A stretch of 11,935 bases of DNA from Chloroflexota bacterium. Lineage in GTDB: Bacteria; Chloroflexota; Anaerolineae; B4-G1. Made by a program: the position numbers and the translations under genes. Each line of letters begins with the position of its first letter. The stretch's first letter is position 1. The notes beneath the pieces were generated by a model. That model saw only the letters and a program-made list of their open reading frames with translations, was not told the origin of the DNA and did not search any database. Of this stretch, positions 1 to 6,391 are shown one piece after another. Where the stretch lies: assembly GCA_011046405.1 (NCBI GenBank), contig DSAR01000299.1, positions 1 through 11,935 on the forward strand, written 5' to 3'.

Positions 1-125
1 CACCGTGGGTGAAAGCGACAGCCGGTGGGTGGATTGACCAGGCTGGGCGGTTCACCGGGCGGCACCTCGCGGAATCGGGTCGCATTCTCGGCATTTGGGT
101 CCGAACTGGCCGCCAGCAGCGCCGT
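1..125 (-). pseudogene. C-terminal remnant of an OppD/DppD-type ABC ATPase, cut by window edge
   Basis: An open minus-strand frame runs off the left edge. It reads ALLAASSDPN, then GEPPSLVNPPTGCRFHPR, and the last partial codon (TG-) fits the next conserved Cys. This is the C-terminal tail of oligopeptide/dipeptide ATPases; the intact D protein at 6388-7359 has the matching GEPPDLLNPPPGCRFNPRC. Recognisable similarity starts near position 125 and the frame is closed by a TAA at 156-158. No ATG, no ribosome site and none of the roughly 250 residues carrying Walker A, Q-loop, signature and Walker B lie upstream. Instead the stop of the 178-aa membrane protein gene is only 15 nt away from that TAA. 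I infer a 5'-truncated gene left by deletion or recombination; a very small start-less artefact is unlikely given the conserved motif. The rest lies outside the window. Confidence 0.8.
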
Positions 126-170
126 TGGGATCCAACAGCCTTGCTCTTGATCCCGTTAATGATCAACGGC

Positions 171-707
171 TCAGCCATATCGCTCTGCGCGAACGCGAGC
201 CGCTACGGTGAAAACGACCCACATCACCACCGTCACCAGCTCCAATAGCCACCAGACGATCGCTATGGGCAGGAAGACGCTCTTCCAGCGCCCGGAGTAG
301 AAATAGTAGTGGATGTCGGCGGGAGAGACGACCCAGCGACCGTTCACTTGTTCGAGATAATGTGTCTGGCGGTGCAGGTCCCGCAGGTCGATGTAGAGGT
401 ACGAGAGGTAGGGCTCGTCGCGCGCCCAGAGCATCACCAGGATCACACCGCCTCCCGTCTTCTCGAAACGGACCGGGCGGCGCAGGCCCTGGAGTTCCGC
501 TACAAGCGCCTGGTCGTCGTTCTGCAGCGCCGACTCCAGCGCAATCGCCACGTCGGATGGCGTCTTGTAGCGTTCGAGATAGGGCGCGGTGAAATAGGCC
601 GCGTCGTAACGCACCAGGCCGTGAAGCTTGACCGCCAGGGTAAAGACCCCGGCAACGACCAGCGGCAACGAGGTCGCCAGCAAAATCAGCAGCAGCGTTT
701 TTTTCAT
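171..707 (-). CDS. small two-helix membrane protein of unknown function (178 aa)
   Basis: I do not recognise this protein. It has a short positive N-terminus (MKK), a hydrophobic helix at about residues 4-27, a roughly 110-residue soluble middle part, and a second helix at about 143-170 rich in Trp and Val. The tail RVRAERYG is basic. By the positive-inside rule both ends are cytoplasmic and the middle is outside. The middle part has an Ala/Leu-rich stretch at 51-75 and an aromatic-rich end (DIHYYFYSGRW). The ATG follows the stop of the upstream C-type permease by 1 nt, with GAGG about 10 nt before it, so it is translated from the permease transcript. It sits between the permeases and an ATPase remnant. 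A transporter accessory role is possible from context only; no catalytic motif is visible. Confidence 0.8.
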   Translation of the reverse strand: MKKTLLLILLATSLPLVVAGVFTLAVKLHGLVRYDAAYFTAPYLERYKTPSDVAIALESALQNDDQALVAELQGLRRPVRFEKTGGGVILVMLWARDEPYLSYLYIDLRDLHRQTHYLEQVNGRWVVSPADIHYYFYSGRWKSVFLPIAIVWWLLELVTVVMWVVFTVAARVRAERYG

Positions 708-708
708 A

Positions 709-1680
709 TTATCGTTGCCTCAACCTGGGATCGGCGACGCGATGGAGGCCCCGCGCGACGAAGTAGAACGCAGCCGAGAACGCCGAAAGCGCCAGCGACG
801 GCGGGATCAGCACGTGCCATTCGACCCCTGAGGAGATGTAGGAAGAGTAGACGAAGCTGGAATAGACCATCGTGCCCCAGTTCAGATACACGCGGGTGAA
901 ACCGAAGAAAGAGATAAACGCATCAGCGATCACAGCGCCAGTGACGGAGATCATCATGTAGAGGGCGGCCAACGGCAGCATGTGCGGCAGCACGTGGTGC
1001 CAGATCATGTGCCAGTTATTCCCACCAGCGACCCGCGCCGCGTCGATGAAAGGTTTGCTCACCACCGTCAGGGCATGGGAGCGCATGACAATCGCCGTGC
1101 CGCCGGTACCCGCGATGACGCCGTAGATCACGCCCAGCGTGACAGGGCTCAGATTGTTGAATCGCATTCCAACGATCACCATAAAGAGCGGCGCCGGTAG
1201 GAGGATGAAGGCGTCCGCCACATGCATAGACGCCAGATCGACCGCACCGCCGTAGTAGGCAGACACCACGCCAATCGCCGTGCCGATGAGGGCGGTCGTC
1301 ACCGCGGCGGCGATGCCGACGGCGAAGGCAGGCCGGGTCGCCGCGAGCAGCATGCTCAGCACGTCGCGCCCCAGCGCGTCGGTGCCCAGGGGATGGCGGG
1401 AGGAAGGCATCGCCGGATGCATCACTTCCATATCGTAACCAATCACCGGGTCGAAGTAGCTTTGTTTCCAGATCGTCGCCCGCAGAACCGGATGCGAGAT
1501 CGCCATTACGCCGAACAACAGGAGCAAGGCAATTCCGAAAAGGGCCAGCCTGCTCTGCGCAAAAATCTGCCAACCGTTCCGGAAGCGCCGCCAGGCCAAC
1601 GTCGCCCGGATGCGCAGTCGTTGCCCAGGGGTGCCGGCCGTAAATCCAAGTTGGTTTTCGGGTGTTTCGGAGTTTGCCAT
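709..1680 (-). CDS. peptide-type ABC transporter permease, DppC-like (C3)
   Basis: A 323-aa inner-membrane subunit of a Dpp/Opp-type importer that forms the pore together with a B-type permease. There is a long polar N-terminus (to about 44), a first helix at about 45-63, then the OppC-type element LGTDALGRDVLS at 98-109. Further helices follow, with the cytoplasmic EAA coupling loop at about 210-236 (PFIDAARVAGG, ending HMLP), which docks on the ATPase. The C-terminus ADPRLRQR is typical of the family. I chose ATG 1680 because AGGGGGA stands about 6 nt upstream, overlapping the stop of the preceding permease, and the first residues are normal for OppC proteins. The frame is open far upstream (to 2532), but that part is antiparallel noise within the B3 gene. 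The gap to the upstream gene is 11 nt. The substrate cannot be read from the sequence. Confidence 0.92.
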   Translation of the reverse strand: MANSETPENQLGFTAGTPGQRLRIRATLAWRRFRNGWQIFAQSRLALFGIALLLLFGVMAISHPVLRATIWKQSYFDPVIGYDMEVMHPAMPSSRHPLGTDALGRDVLSMLLAATRPAFAVGIAAAVTTALIGTAIGVVSAYYGGAVDLASMHVADAFILLPAPLFMVIVGMRFNNLSPVTLGVIYGVIAGTGGTAIVMRSHALTVVSKPFIDAARVAGGNNWHMIWHHVLPHMLPLAALYMMISVTGAVIADAFISFFGFTRVYLNWGTMVYSSFVYSSYISSGVEWHVLIPPSLALSAFSAAFYFVARGLHRVADPRLRQR

Positions 1681-1691
1681 AGGTGTTCCCC

Positions 1692-2865
1692 CTAGAGATG
1701 ATTGGACACGGCGATGCGGTGGCGCACCCTGGGGTCGAGCACGGCGTACATCACGTCCAGCGCCAACCGGGCGACGGAGGAGAGCACCCCGACCATCAAT
1801 AACGCCCCCATCACGACCGGCATGTCCTGTTGGTAGAGGGAGTTGAACAGCGCCCCGCTGATCCCCGGCCAACCGAGCACGTCCTCGATGATCACCAGGC
1901 CGGTCAACAGATAGGGCAGGCTGATCACCAGGCGGCTGAAGACGGGCAGCAGCGCGTTGCGCGCCGCGTGCCGGTCCCGGATCACGTGGCTGGGCAACCC
2001 CTTCGCCCGCGCCGTGTTGACGTACTCCTCCTTGAGAGTATCTGTCATACTGGTGCGCATAATGAGCATCGTGTCGCCAAAGGAAAGCAGAACGTAGGTC
2101 AAGATCGGCAGCCCGGAGATAGACAGGATATCGAATGCGTAGCGACCGAAGCCAAGGCCAAACCACATCCCCACCATCCCGGCAATGAAGAAGACGACCT
2201 GGAGAAAGCCCGGCATACGCCAACGAATCTTTTTCTCCAACAGCTTGTTGATCAAGGAAACGATGACCAGCATCGCCACGAACGTTCCAACCATGTACAA
2301 CATCACTCGCTCGGGAACGAGCGTCGCATCTCGCCATATCTCCCGCGCGAGTTCGGCGCTTAACGATCGCCACCCAAACAATGGGCGGAACAGGTTGATC
2401 CGCATCGCCAGGAAATACGTGACCAGGAAGGTCAGCCAGGGCGGGAAGGTGGTGTAGAGGGCAATGGCGCCGAACGTCGCCGTCGTGGTCAAAACTCCCG
2501 AGCGCTGCCAGGTGACGACCTTGCCCAGCCATTGGCCGAACAAAAAGGCGATCAACGTGCCGGTGAAAAAGACCAACAGCGTGTAGGGTATCAAACCCTT
2601 CAGATATTCGACAACCGGATAGCCGTAGAAAGACGTGCCCAGGCTGCCCTGCGCCAGCCGCTTCAGCCAGGTGACGTAGCGCTCGCCCAGAGGCATGTCG
2701 ATGCCCAACTCCTCCGCCAACTGCTCACGCAGTTCCCGGTTCATCGACAGGGCGAACTGGACGGTAAAGTCGTGGGGGATGAGCATCTCGGTGACAAAGA
2801 ACATCACTGTCAGGAAAAAGTGCTATCAGGCTGGAAATAGCGCGTCGAACAAGATATCGTCCCAT
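1692..2865 (-). pseudogene. peptide-type ABC transporter permease, DppB-like (B3), with N-terminal frameshift
   Basis: Most of the protein is an intact DppB-type permease: the periplasmic segment with LAEELGID, several helices, GDTMLIMRTSM, the EAA loop EYVNTARAKGLP...HAARNALLP, and the end LDPRVRHR. The uninterrupted frame begins only at 2822 after a TAG and lacks the start of helix 1. The expected start is in another frame: ATG 2863-2865 directly follows the TAG of the upstream gene and has GGAG 7 nt before it. It reads MGRYLVRRAISSLIALF, a classic DppB N-terminus. That frame meets a stop at 2725-2727 after 46 codons. Joining the two needs a net one-base removal (or two-base gain) near a run of five T (A on plus, 2815-2819), giving about 390 residues, close to its paralogues of 383 and 386. 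It could be a real mutation, a sequencing indel, or recoding. No ribosome site precedes the internal GTG/ATG at 2807/2804. Confidence 0.85.
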
Positions 2866-3822
2866 CTATCGTCTCCGTAAGCGTGGGTTAATCACGTCAT
2901 CGAGGGCGCGCCCGATCAGGTAGAACGCGCTGCAGAATAACATAATGGCGATCGCTGGTGAGGCGATGGCGTGCCATTGGCCCTCAATCGTGAACAACCG
3001 GAAGGTCTGCTGGCCCACCCAGATCATCATGCCCCAGCTCAGATAGTAACTCGTTCGGCTGAAAAAGGCGAGCAGCGACTCGGTGAGCACCGCCCCCACT
3101 ACAGTAAAGACCGCGTGCACGATTGTGAGGGGCAGCAATCCCGGCAGGATGTGCCGGTGGATGACGTGACCCTTGCCACCGCCCGCGATGATGGCCGCCT
3201 CGATGAAGGGCTTGGCCTTGATCGTCAGTGTATGGGATTTGACGACGATGGCCTGGGTTCCCAACCCGGCCAGGACGCCGTAGGCAACGGCCACCACAGG
3301 CCATTCCATCCGCAGCAGCAACCCAAAGACCAATAATACCACGGGAGCTGGCAAAAGTACAAACACGTCGGCGATGCCCATCAGCGCCGCGTCCAGCGCA
3401 CCGTCGTAATACCCGGCGATCCCGCCGACCAACGTCGAGATGGTGACGGCGACGATCGCTGAGAGAAACCCCACGCTGAACGACGTCCGTGCCCCGGCGA
3501 GTAACTGGCTCAGCACGTCGCGGCCCATCCCGTCGGTGCCCAGCAGGTGACGCCAGGAAGGCGGTGTGGGGTGCGGCATAACGGTCGAGTCGAAACCGAG
3601 GATCGGGTCGTAGAGTCGGGGAGGCCATACTGTCGCCATTAGAATCGGGTGCGCCAGCACCATCGAGCCAAAGATGGCGACCAGGATCACCCCGGTCAAG
3701 CCCAGGGGGTGGCTCAACAGCGATTGAATGTTCTCCCGTAGACGGCGCCAGCTCAGGCCAAGGCGGCTCAAGCGATTGTGCCACCATCCACGCCGAGTGT
3801 AGGTCTTCACGGGGCGCTCCAT
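2866..3822 (-). CDS. peptide-type ABC transporter permease, DppC-like (C2)
   Basis: A 318-aa inner-membrane permease subunit of the OppC/DppC class. It has a basic N-terminus (RRGWWHNRLSRLG), a first helix at about 41-58, and LGTDGMGRDVLSQ at 94-106. The EAA coupling loop is at about 205-231 (PFIEAAIIAGGGKGHV, ending PGLLP), and the C-terminus is DDVINPRLRRR. The ATG at 3820-3822 overlaps the TGA of the B2 gene by one base (TGATG), a usual sign of translational coupling, and AAAGGGGGG lies just upstream inside B2. The open frame extends to 3954 but only within B2. It is the second half of the B2/C2 pair and is followed with no gap by the start codon of B3. It is as well preserved as C1 and shows no missing motif. 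Substrate unknown. Confidence 0.93.
   Translation of the reverse strand: MERPVKTYTRRGWWHNRLSRLGLSWRRLRENIQSLLSHPLGLTGVILVAIFGSMVLAHPILMATVWPPRLYDPILGFDSTVMPHPTPPSWRHLLGTDGMGRDVLSQLLAGARTSFSVGFLSAIVAVTISTLVGGIAGYYDGALDAALMGIADVFVLLPAPVVLLVFGLLLRMEWPVVAVAYGVLAGLGTQAIVVKSHTLTIKAKPFIEAAIIAGGGKGHVIHRHILPGLLPLTIVHAVFTVVGAVLTESLLAFFSRTSYYLSWGMMIWVGQQTFRLFTIEGQWHAIASPAIAIMLFCSAFYLIGRALDDVINPRLRRR
2873..2876 (-). promoter_or_regulatory. ribosome binding site for the frameshifted B3 permease
   Basis: GGAG lies 7 nt before ATG 2863-2865, inside the last codons of the C2 permease gene. It decides the true start of B3 and is the main reason to regard the main B3 frame as frameshifted. The internal GTG 2807 and ATG 2804 have only a T/C-rich stretch before them. 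Confidence 0.75.
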
Positions 3823-4982
3823 CACGCCCCCCTTTCGACGTAACGCAGACGGGGGTCGAGATAGACGTAAAGGATGTCCAACACCACGTGGGCGAGCACC
3901 GCCAGCATGCCCACCACAGACAAAATACCCATCAGGACCGGGATATCCTGCCATTCGATGGCGTCAAAGATCACCTTGCCCATCGCGTGCCACTGGAAGA
4001 CCAGCTCGATCACCAGGCTGCCAACGAGCACGAAGGGCAGGTTGAGCGCCAGGCGAGTGATCACAGGCAAGATCGCGTTGCGCGCCGCGTGGTGGTCCCG
4101 AATCCTCTTTTCCGGCAATCCCTTGGCCCGTGCCATCAGGACATAGTCCTCGCTCATCGTCTCCAGCATCGAGGTGCGCATCATCATCATGGTCTCGCCG
4201 AAGGAGAGCAGCACCACTGTGAGGAGCGGCAGGGTCAGGTGAGACAGCACGTCTTGCGCCAGGTAGCCCATACCAGACTGCACCCACCAGGCCCACGCCG
4301 TCGCGCTGCTCAAGGCGACTGTGCCCAACCGCAGGGCCCATCGAGCAGGGCCGGGCCGGACGTGGCGGTGTGTGATCCGCCAGACGAGCAGCACCGCCCC
4401 GCCAGCCAGCACAGCCGTCGCCACGAGGTGGCTGAGCAGCCAGTCGACGGTGACGGGGGCGTTGAACCAGATGTTGTGATCGACCAGGCGCCGGTAGGGC
4501 AGCCATCCCAGGTGCCAGCCAAAGATGTTGACGATCAAGAACGCCAACCACGGTGCAAACGACGTGTAGGAGGCAATAGCGACCAGCGTGACGCCGAACT
4601 CGAGCACGCCCCCCCGGTGCCAGGCGATCACCTTGCCCAGCCAGATCCCCAGCAGGTAAGCTATGACAACCGCCGGGAGAAAGAGGAGCAACGTTCGCGG
4701 CAGCCGATTAAAGATCACCGTGGAAACAGGCGTGGGCCAATAAAGAAACGATTCGCCCAGATCCAGCCGGAGAAAATCCCACAGCCAGCCAAAGTACTGC
4801 TCCGCGAACGATTGGTCCAGGCCCAACTGGCGCTGGATCAATTGGCGCAGGGTAGGCCCCCCGCCGATGATGAAGGCGCTAAAGTCATACGGCAGGGCAT
4901 AGATCAAGGCGAAGAGAAGTGATTGAAACAGGAACAAGGCGGTCAGCCCGCGAACGATCCGGCGAAGGATGAATTTTGTCAT
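3822..4982 (-). CDS. peptide-type ABC transporter permease, DppB-like (B2)
   Basis: A 386-aa inner-membrane permease of the OppB/DppB class. It begins MTKFILRRIVRGLTALFLF, the typical basic start plus helix 1. It continues with a periplasmic stretch (LIQRQLGLDQSFAEQY), helices from about 97, FGETMMMMRTSMLE at 261-274, the EAA loop at 279-306 (ARAKGLPEKRIRDHHAARN, ending AILP), and the end YLDPRLRYVERGA. It is about 45 residues longer than E. coli DppB. The surplus is a poorly conserved hydrophobic block at roughly 175-240 that probably adds helices, as in its two paralogues here. ATG 4982 has AGGGGGG about 3 nt upstream. The frame continues to 5309, but that part translates REP-like repeats and is rejected. 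It is the first gene after the palindrome-rich spacer and so probably heads its own transcript; I found no convincing promoter. Confidence 0.92.
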   Translation of the reverse strand: MTKFILRRIVRGLTALFLFQSLLFALIYALPYDFSAFIIGGGPTLRQLIQRQLGLDQSFAEQYFGWLWDFLRLDLGESFLYWPTPVSTVIFNRLPRTLLLFLPAVVIAYLLGIWLGKVIAWHRGGVLEFGVTLVAIASYTSFAPWLAFLIVNIFGWHLGWLPYRRLVDHNIWFNAPVTVDWLLSHLVATAVLAGGAVLLVWRITHRHVRPGPARWALRLGTVALSSATAWAWWVQSGMGYLAQDVLSHLTLPLLTVVLLSFGETMMMMRTSMLETMSEDYVLMARAKGLPEKRIRDHHAARNAILPVITRLALNLPFVLVGSLVIELVFQWHAMGKVIFDAIEWQDIPVLMGILSVVGMLAVLAHVVLDILYVYLDPRLRYVERGA

Positions 4983-5002
4983 GGTCCCCCCTAGCCGATC
5001 GC

Positions 5003-5022
5003 GGCGGCTTTCCAAAGCCGCC
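5003..5022. repeat. perfect 9-bp palindrome GGCGGCTTT-CC-AAAGCCGCC
   Basis: Two perfect 9-bp arms are separated by 2 nt, about 20 nt upstream of the B2 start codon. The sequence looks like a dispersed intergenic repeat unit rather than a terminator, because no T-run follows on either strand. In the B2 transcript it would fold just before the ribosome site and might affect translation. Only one copy lies in this window, so dispersal is an inference. Confidence 0.6.
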
Positions 5023-5026
5023 CTAC

Positions 5027-5071
5027 CGTCATACCCGCGGACAGTGGATTCCCGCGTAAGCGGGAATGACG
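5027..5071. repeat. REP-like palindromic element (GTCATTCCCGC type)
   Basis: The outer arms CGTCATACCCGC and GCGGGAATGACG pair over 12 positions with one mismatch. Inside is a perfect 8-bp hairpin, ATTCCCGC-GTAA-GCGGGAAT (5048-5067). This GTCATTCCCGC...GCGGGAAT pattern is known as a dispersed intergenic repeat in many bacterial genomes. A further arm at 5088-5097 (GTCGTCATTC) pairs perfectly over 10 bp with 5064-5073, suggesting a second, degraded copy next to it. Confidence 0.7.
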
Positions 5072-5307
5072 ACTCAAACAGCGTCGGGTCGTCATTCTCT
5101 GTCCTTTGTGGTGGCCCCACAGGGGCCGTGGCGACTGTTCCGAAAATAGCCGCCCGCGCCAGTCGAGTAGCCCGGCGCAGCCAGGCGTATGGTTCAAAAA
5201 GCTCACCACAAGTCGAAACCCAGCGGGCGACGCGGGCCTTACATTTTCTGCCCTTTGAGTTCGGGGCGGGCCACCGTCCGCTCCAACGGCTTCGTATATA
5301 GACGCAC

Positions 5308-5331
5308 ACGCCCGACGAGTATGTCGGGCGT
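5308..5331 (-). terminator. candidate hairpin ending the first transporter transcript
   Basis: Perfect 9-bp arms ACGCCCGAC and GTCGGGCGT with a 6-nt loop lie about 65 nt beyond the stop of the F ATPase. Position and stability suit a transcript end or a 3' stabilising hairpin. No T-run follows it (the next minus bases are GTGCGTCTATATAC), so it is not a standard intrinsic terminator and the call is tentative. Confidence 0.4.
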
Positions 5332-5395
5332 ATGTTTATGCATCAGTTTTGTCCAACTCTGCCATCCAGCCTGAGAAGACAAAGGGCACCACATG

Positions 5396-6391
5396 CTACA
5401 CCTTGTAGCACGCGACAAAATGGGCGGCGCCTTTGTCCTCCAGGGGAGGATGGTCGTTGTTCTTGCAAAAGTCGTCGGCTCTGGGGCAGCGTTCGTAAAA
5501 GCGGCACAGGGGCAATGGGTTGACCGGCTTGCTGATGCCGCCCTTGATCTCCACAGGCTCCCGCTCGAACGTTGGATCCGGGACCGGGACCGCAGAAAGC
5601 AGCGCCCGGGTGTAGGGATGCTGTGGGTGATGGAGCAGTTCCTCCGTCTCGGCCCACTCGACGATCTTGCCCAAGTACATCACCGCGATGCGGTCGCACA
5701 TATAGCGGGCCACCGCCAGGTCGTGGGTGATGTAGAGGTAGGTGACGCTGAGACGATCGGCCAACTCCCGCATTAGATTCATCACGCCGGTGCGCACCGA
5801 GACGTCTAGCATCGACGTCGGCTCGTCGGCGACAACAAAGATCGGCGCAATGACCAGCGCACGGGCGATGGCGACGCGCTGCCGCTGCCCACCAGAGAGC
5901 TCGTGGGGATAGCGGAACATAAAGCTGGCGGCAGGGGCCAGACCCACTGTCTCCAGCAGCTCCGCTACCCGCTCCTCACGGTCTGTGATCGAGCCGATGC
6001 CCTGCACGTCCATCGGCTCGGCGATGGTGTCGTAGATCGTCAAGCGCGGGTTCATCGACTCGTAGGGATCCTGGAAGATCATCTGCACCATCTGGCGGAA
6101 TTTTTTAAGGTTCTTTCCGCGCAGCGAGGCGATGTCGACCACACCTTCGTAGGTGTTGAGCTCGATCTTGCCCTCGGTCGGATCGAGCAGGCGGGTGAGC
6201 AGCTTGCCCGTCGTCGTCTTGCCGCAGCCCGACTCGCCGACCAGGCCGACGCTCTCGCCGCTCATAATCTTTAGGTTCAGGTCGCTCACCGCGTGCACGT
6301 AGGTGTCGCTTCTGCTAAACACACCAGCACCCACCGGGAACAGCTTTGAGAGGTGTTCGATGTTTACGAGGACGTCTTCTTGAACGGTCAT
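5396..6391 (-). CDS. peptide-type ABC transporter ATP-binding protein, DppF/OppF-like
   Basis: A 331-aa cytoplasmic ATPase that pairs with the D protein to power the importer. It has Walker A GESGCGKT at 52-59, Q-loop Gln107 in QMIFQDPYESMNPR, signature LSGGQRQR at 165-172, Walker B VVADEPT with Asp189/Glu190, a D-loop (SMLD) and H-loop His223. All catalytic elements are intact. The C-terminal oligopeptide-family tail has LPLCRFYERCPRADDFC and a late Cys (C296, C302, C309, C328). Such cysteine sets hold an iron-sulfur cluster in some Opp/Dpp ATPases. ATG 6391 overlaps the stop of the D gene (ATGA) and has AGGAGGAG just upstream, so the frame extension to 6415 is rejected. F-type is assigned from the QDPYESMNPR and LSGGQRQR wording and from gene order. 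It is the last gene of the first block. Confidence 0.95.
   Translation of the reverse strand: MTVQEDVLVNIEHLSKLFPVGAGVFSRSDTYVHAVSDLNLKIMSGESVGLVGESGCGKTTTGKLLTRLLDPTEGKIELNTYEGVVDIASLRGKNLKKFRQMVQMIFQDPYESMNPRLTIYDTIAEPMDVQGIGSITDREERVAELLETVGLAPAASFMFRYPHELSGGQRQRVAIARALVIAPIFVVADEPTSMLDVSVRTGVMNLMRELADRLSVTYLYITHDLAVARYMCDRIAVMYLGKIVEWAETEELLHHPQHPYTRALLSAVPVPDPTFEREPVEIKGGISKPVNPLPLCRFYERCPRADDFCKNNDHPPLEDKGAAHFVACYKV

Larger units (their letters stand above)
4983..5395. other. gene-free, palindrome-rich spacer between the two transporter blocks
   Basis: These 413 nt separate the end of the F ATPase from the start of the B2 permease. No open frame here has a ribosome site and a recognisable product. 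The stretch contains at least six inverted repeats: 5003-5022, the REP-like element at 5027-5071, 5064-5097, 5115-5129 (GGCCCC-TGT-GGGGCC on minus), 5170-5186 and 5308-5331. An 8-bp long-range pair (5106-5113 with 5204-5211) encloses two of them. The second block must be transcribed through or from here, but no clear -35/-10 pair was found on the minus strand; TTGGAC near 5355-5360 lacks a good partner. Confidence 0.8.

Noticed and set aside
1681..2532. Upstream extension of the C3 frame to 2532
   Set aside because: It overlaps the B3 coding sequence in another frame, and ATG 1680 with AGGGGGA upstream gives the normal OppC length.
2725..2865. Independent 46-codon small protein starting at ATG 2865
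   Set aside because: Its first 17 residues match the N-terminus of DppB permeases and the remainder overlaps B3 in a wrong frame, so it is the broken start of B3.
3888..4922. 344-codon open frame on the plus strand
   Set aside because: It is antisense to the B2 permease, with a composition rich in His, Gln and Arg and no family features.
4983..5309. Upstream extension of the B2 frame to 5309
   Set aside because: The extension translates the REP-like repeats and spacer; ATG 4982 has a ribosome site and a normal DppB N-terminus.
4983..5395. CRISPR array or tRNA in the spacer
   Set aside because: The repeats are inverted, not regularly spaced direct repeats, and no cloverleaf with a T-loop or CCA end was found.
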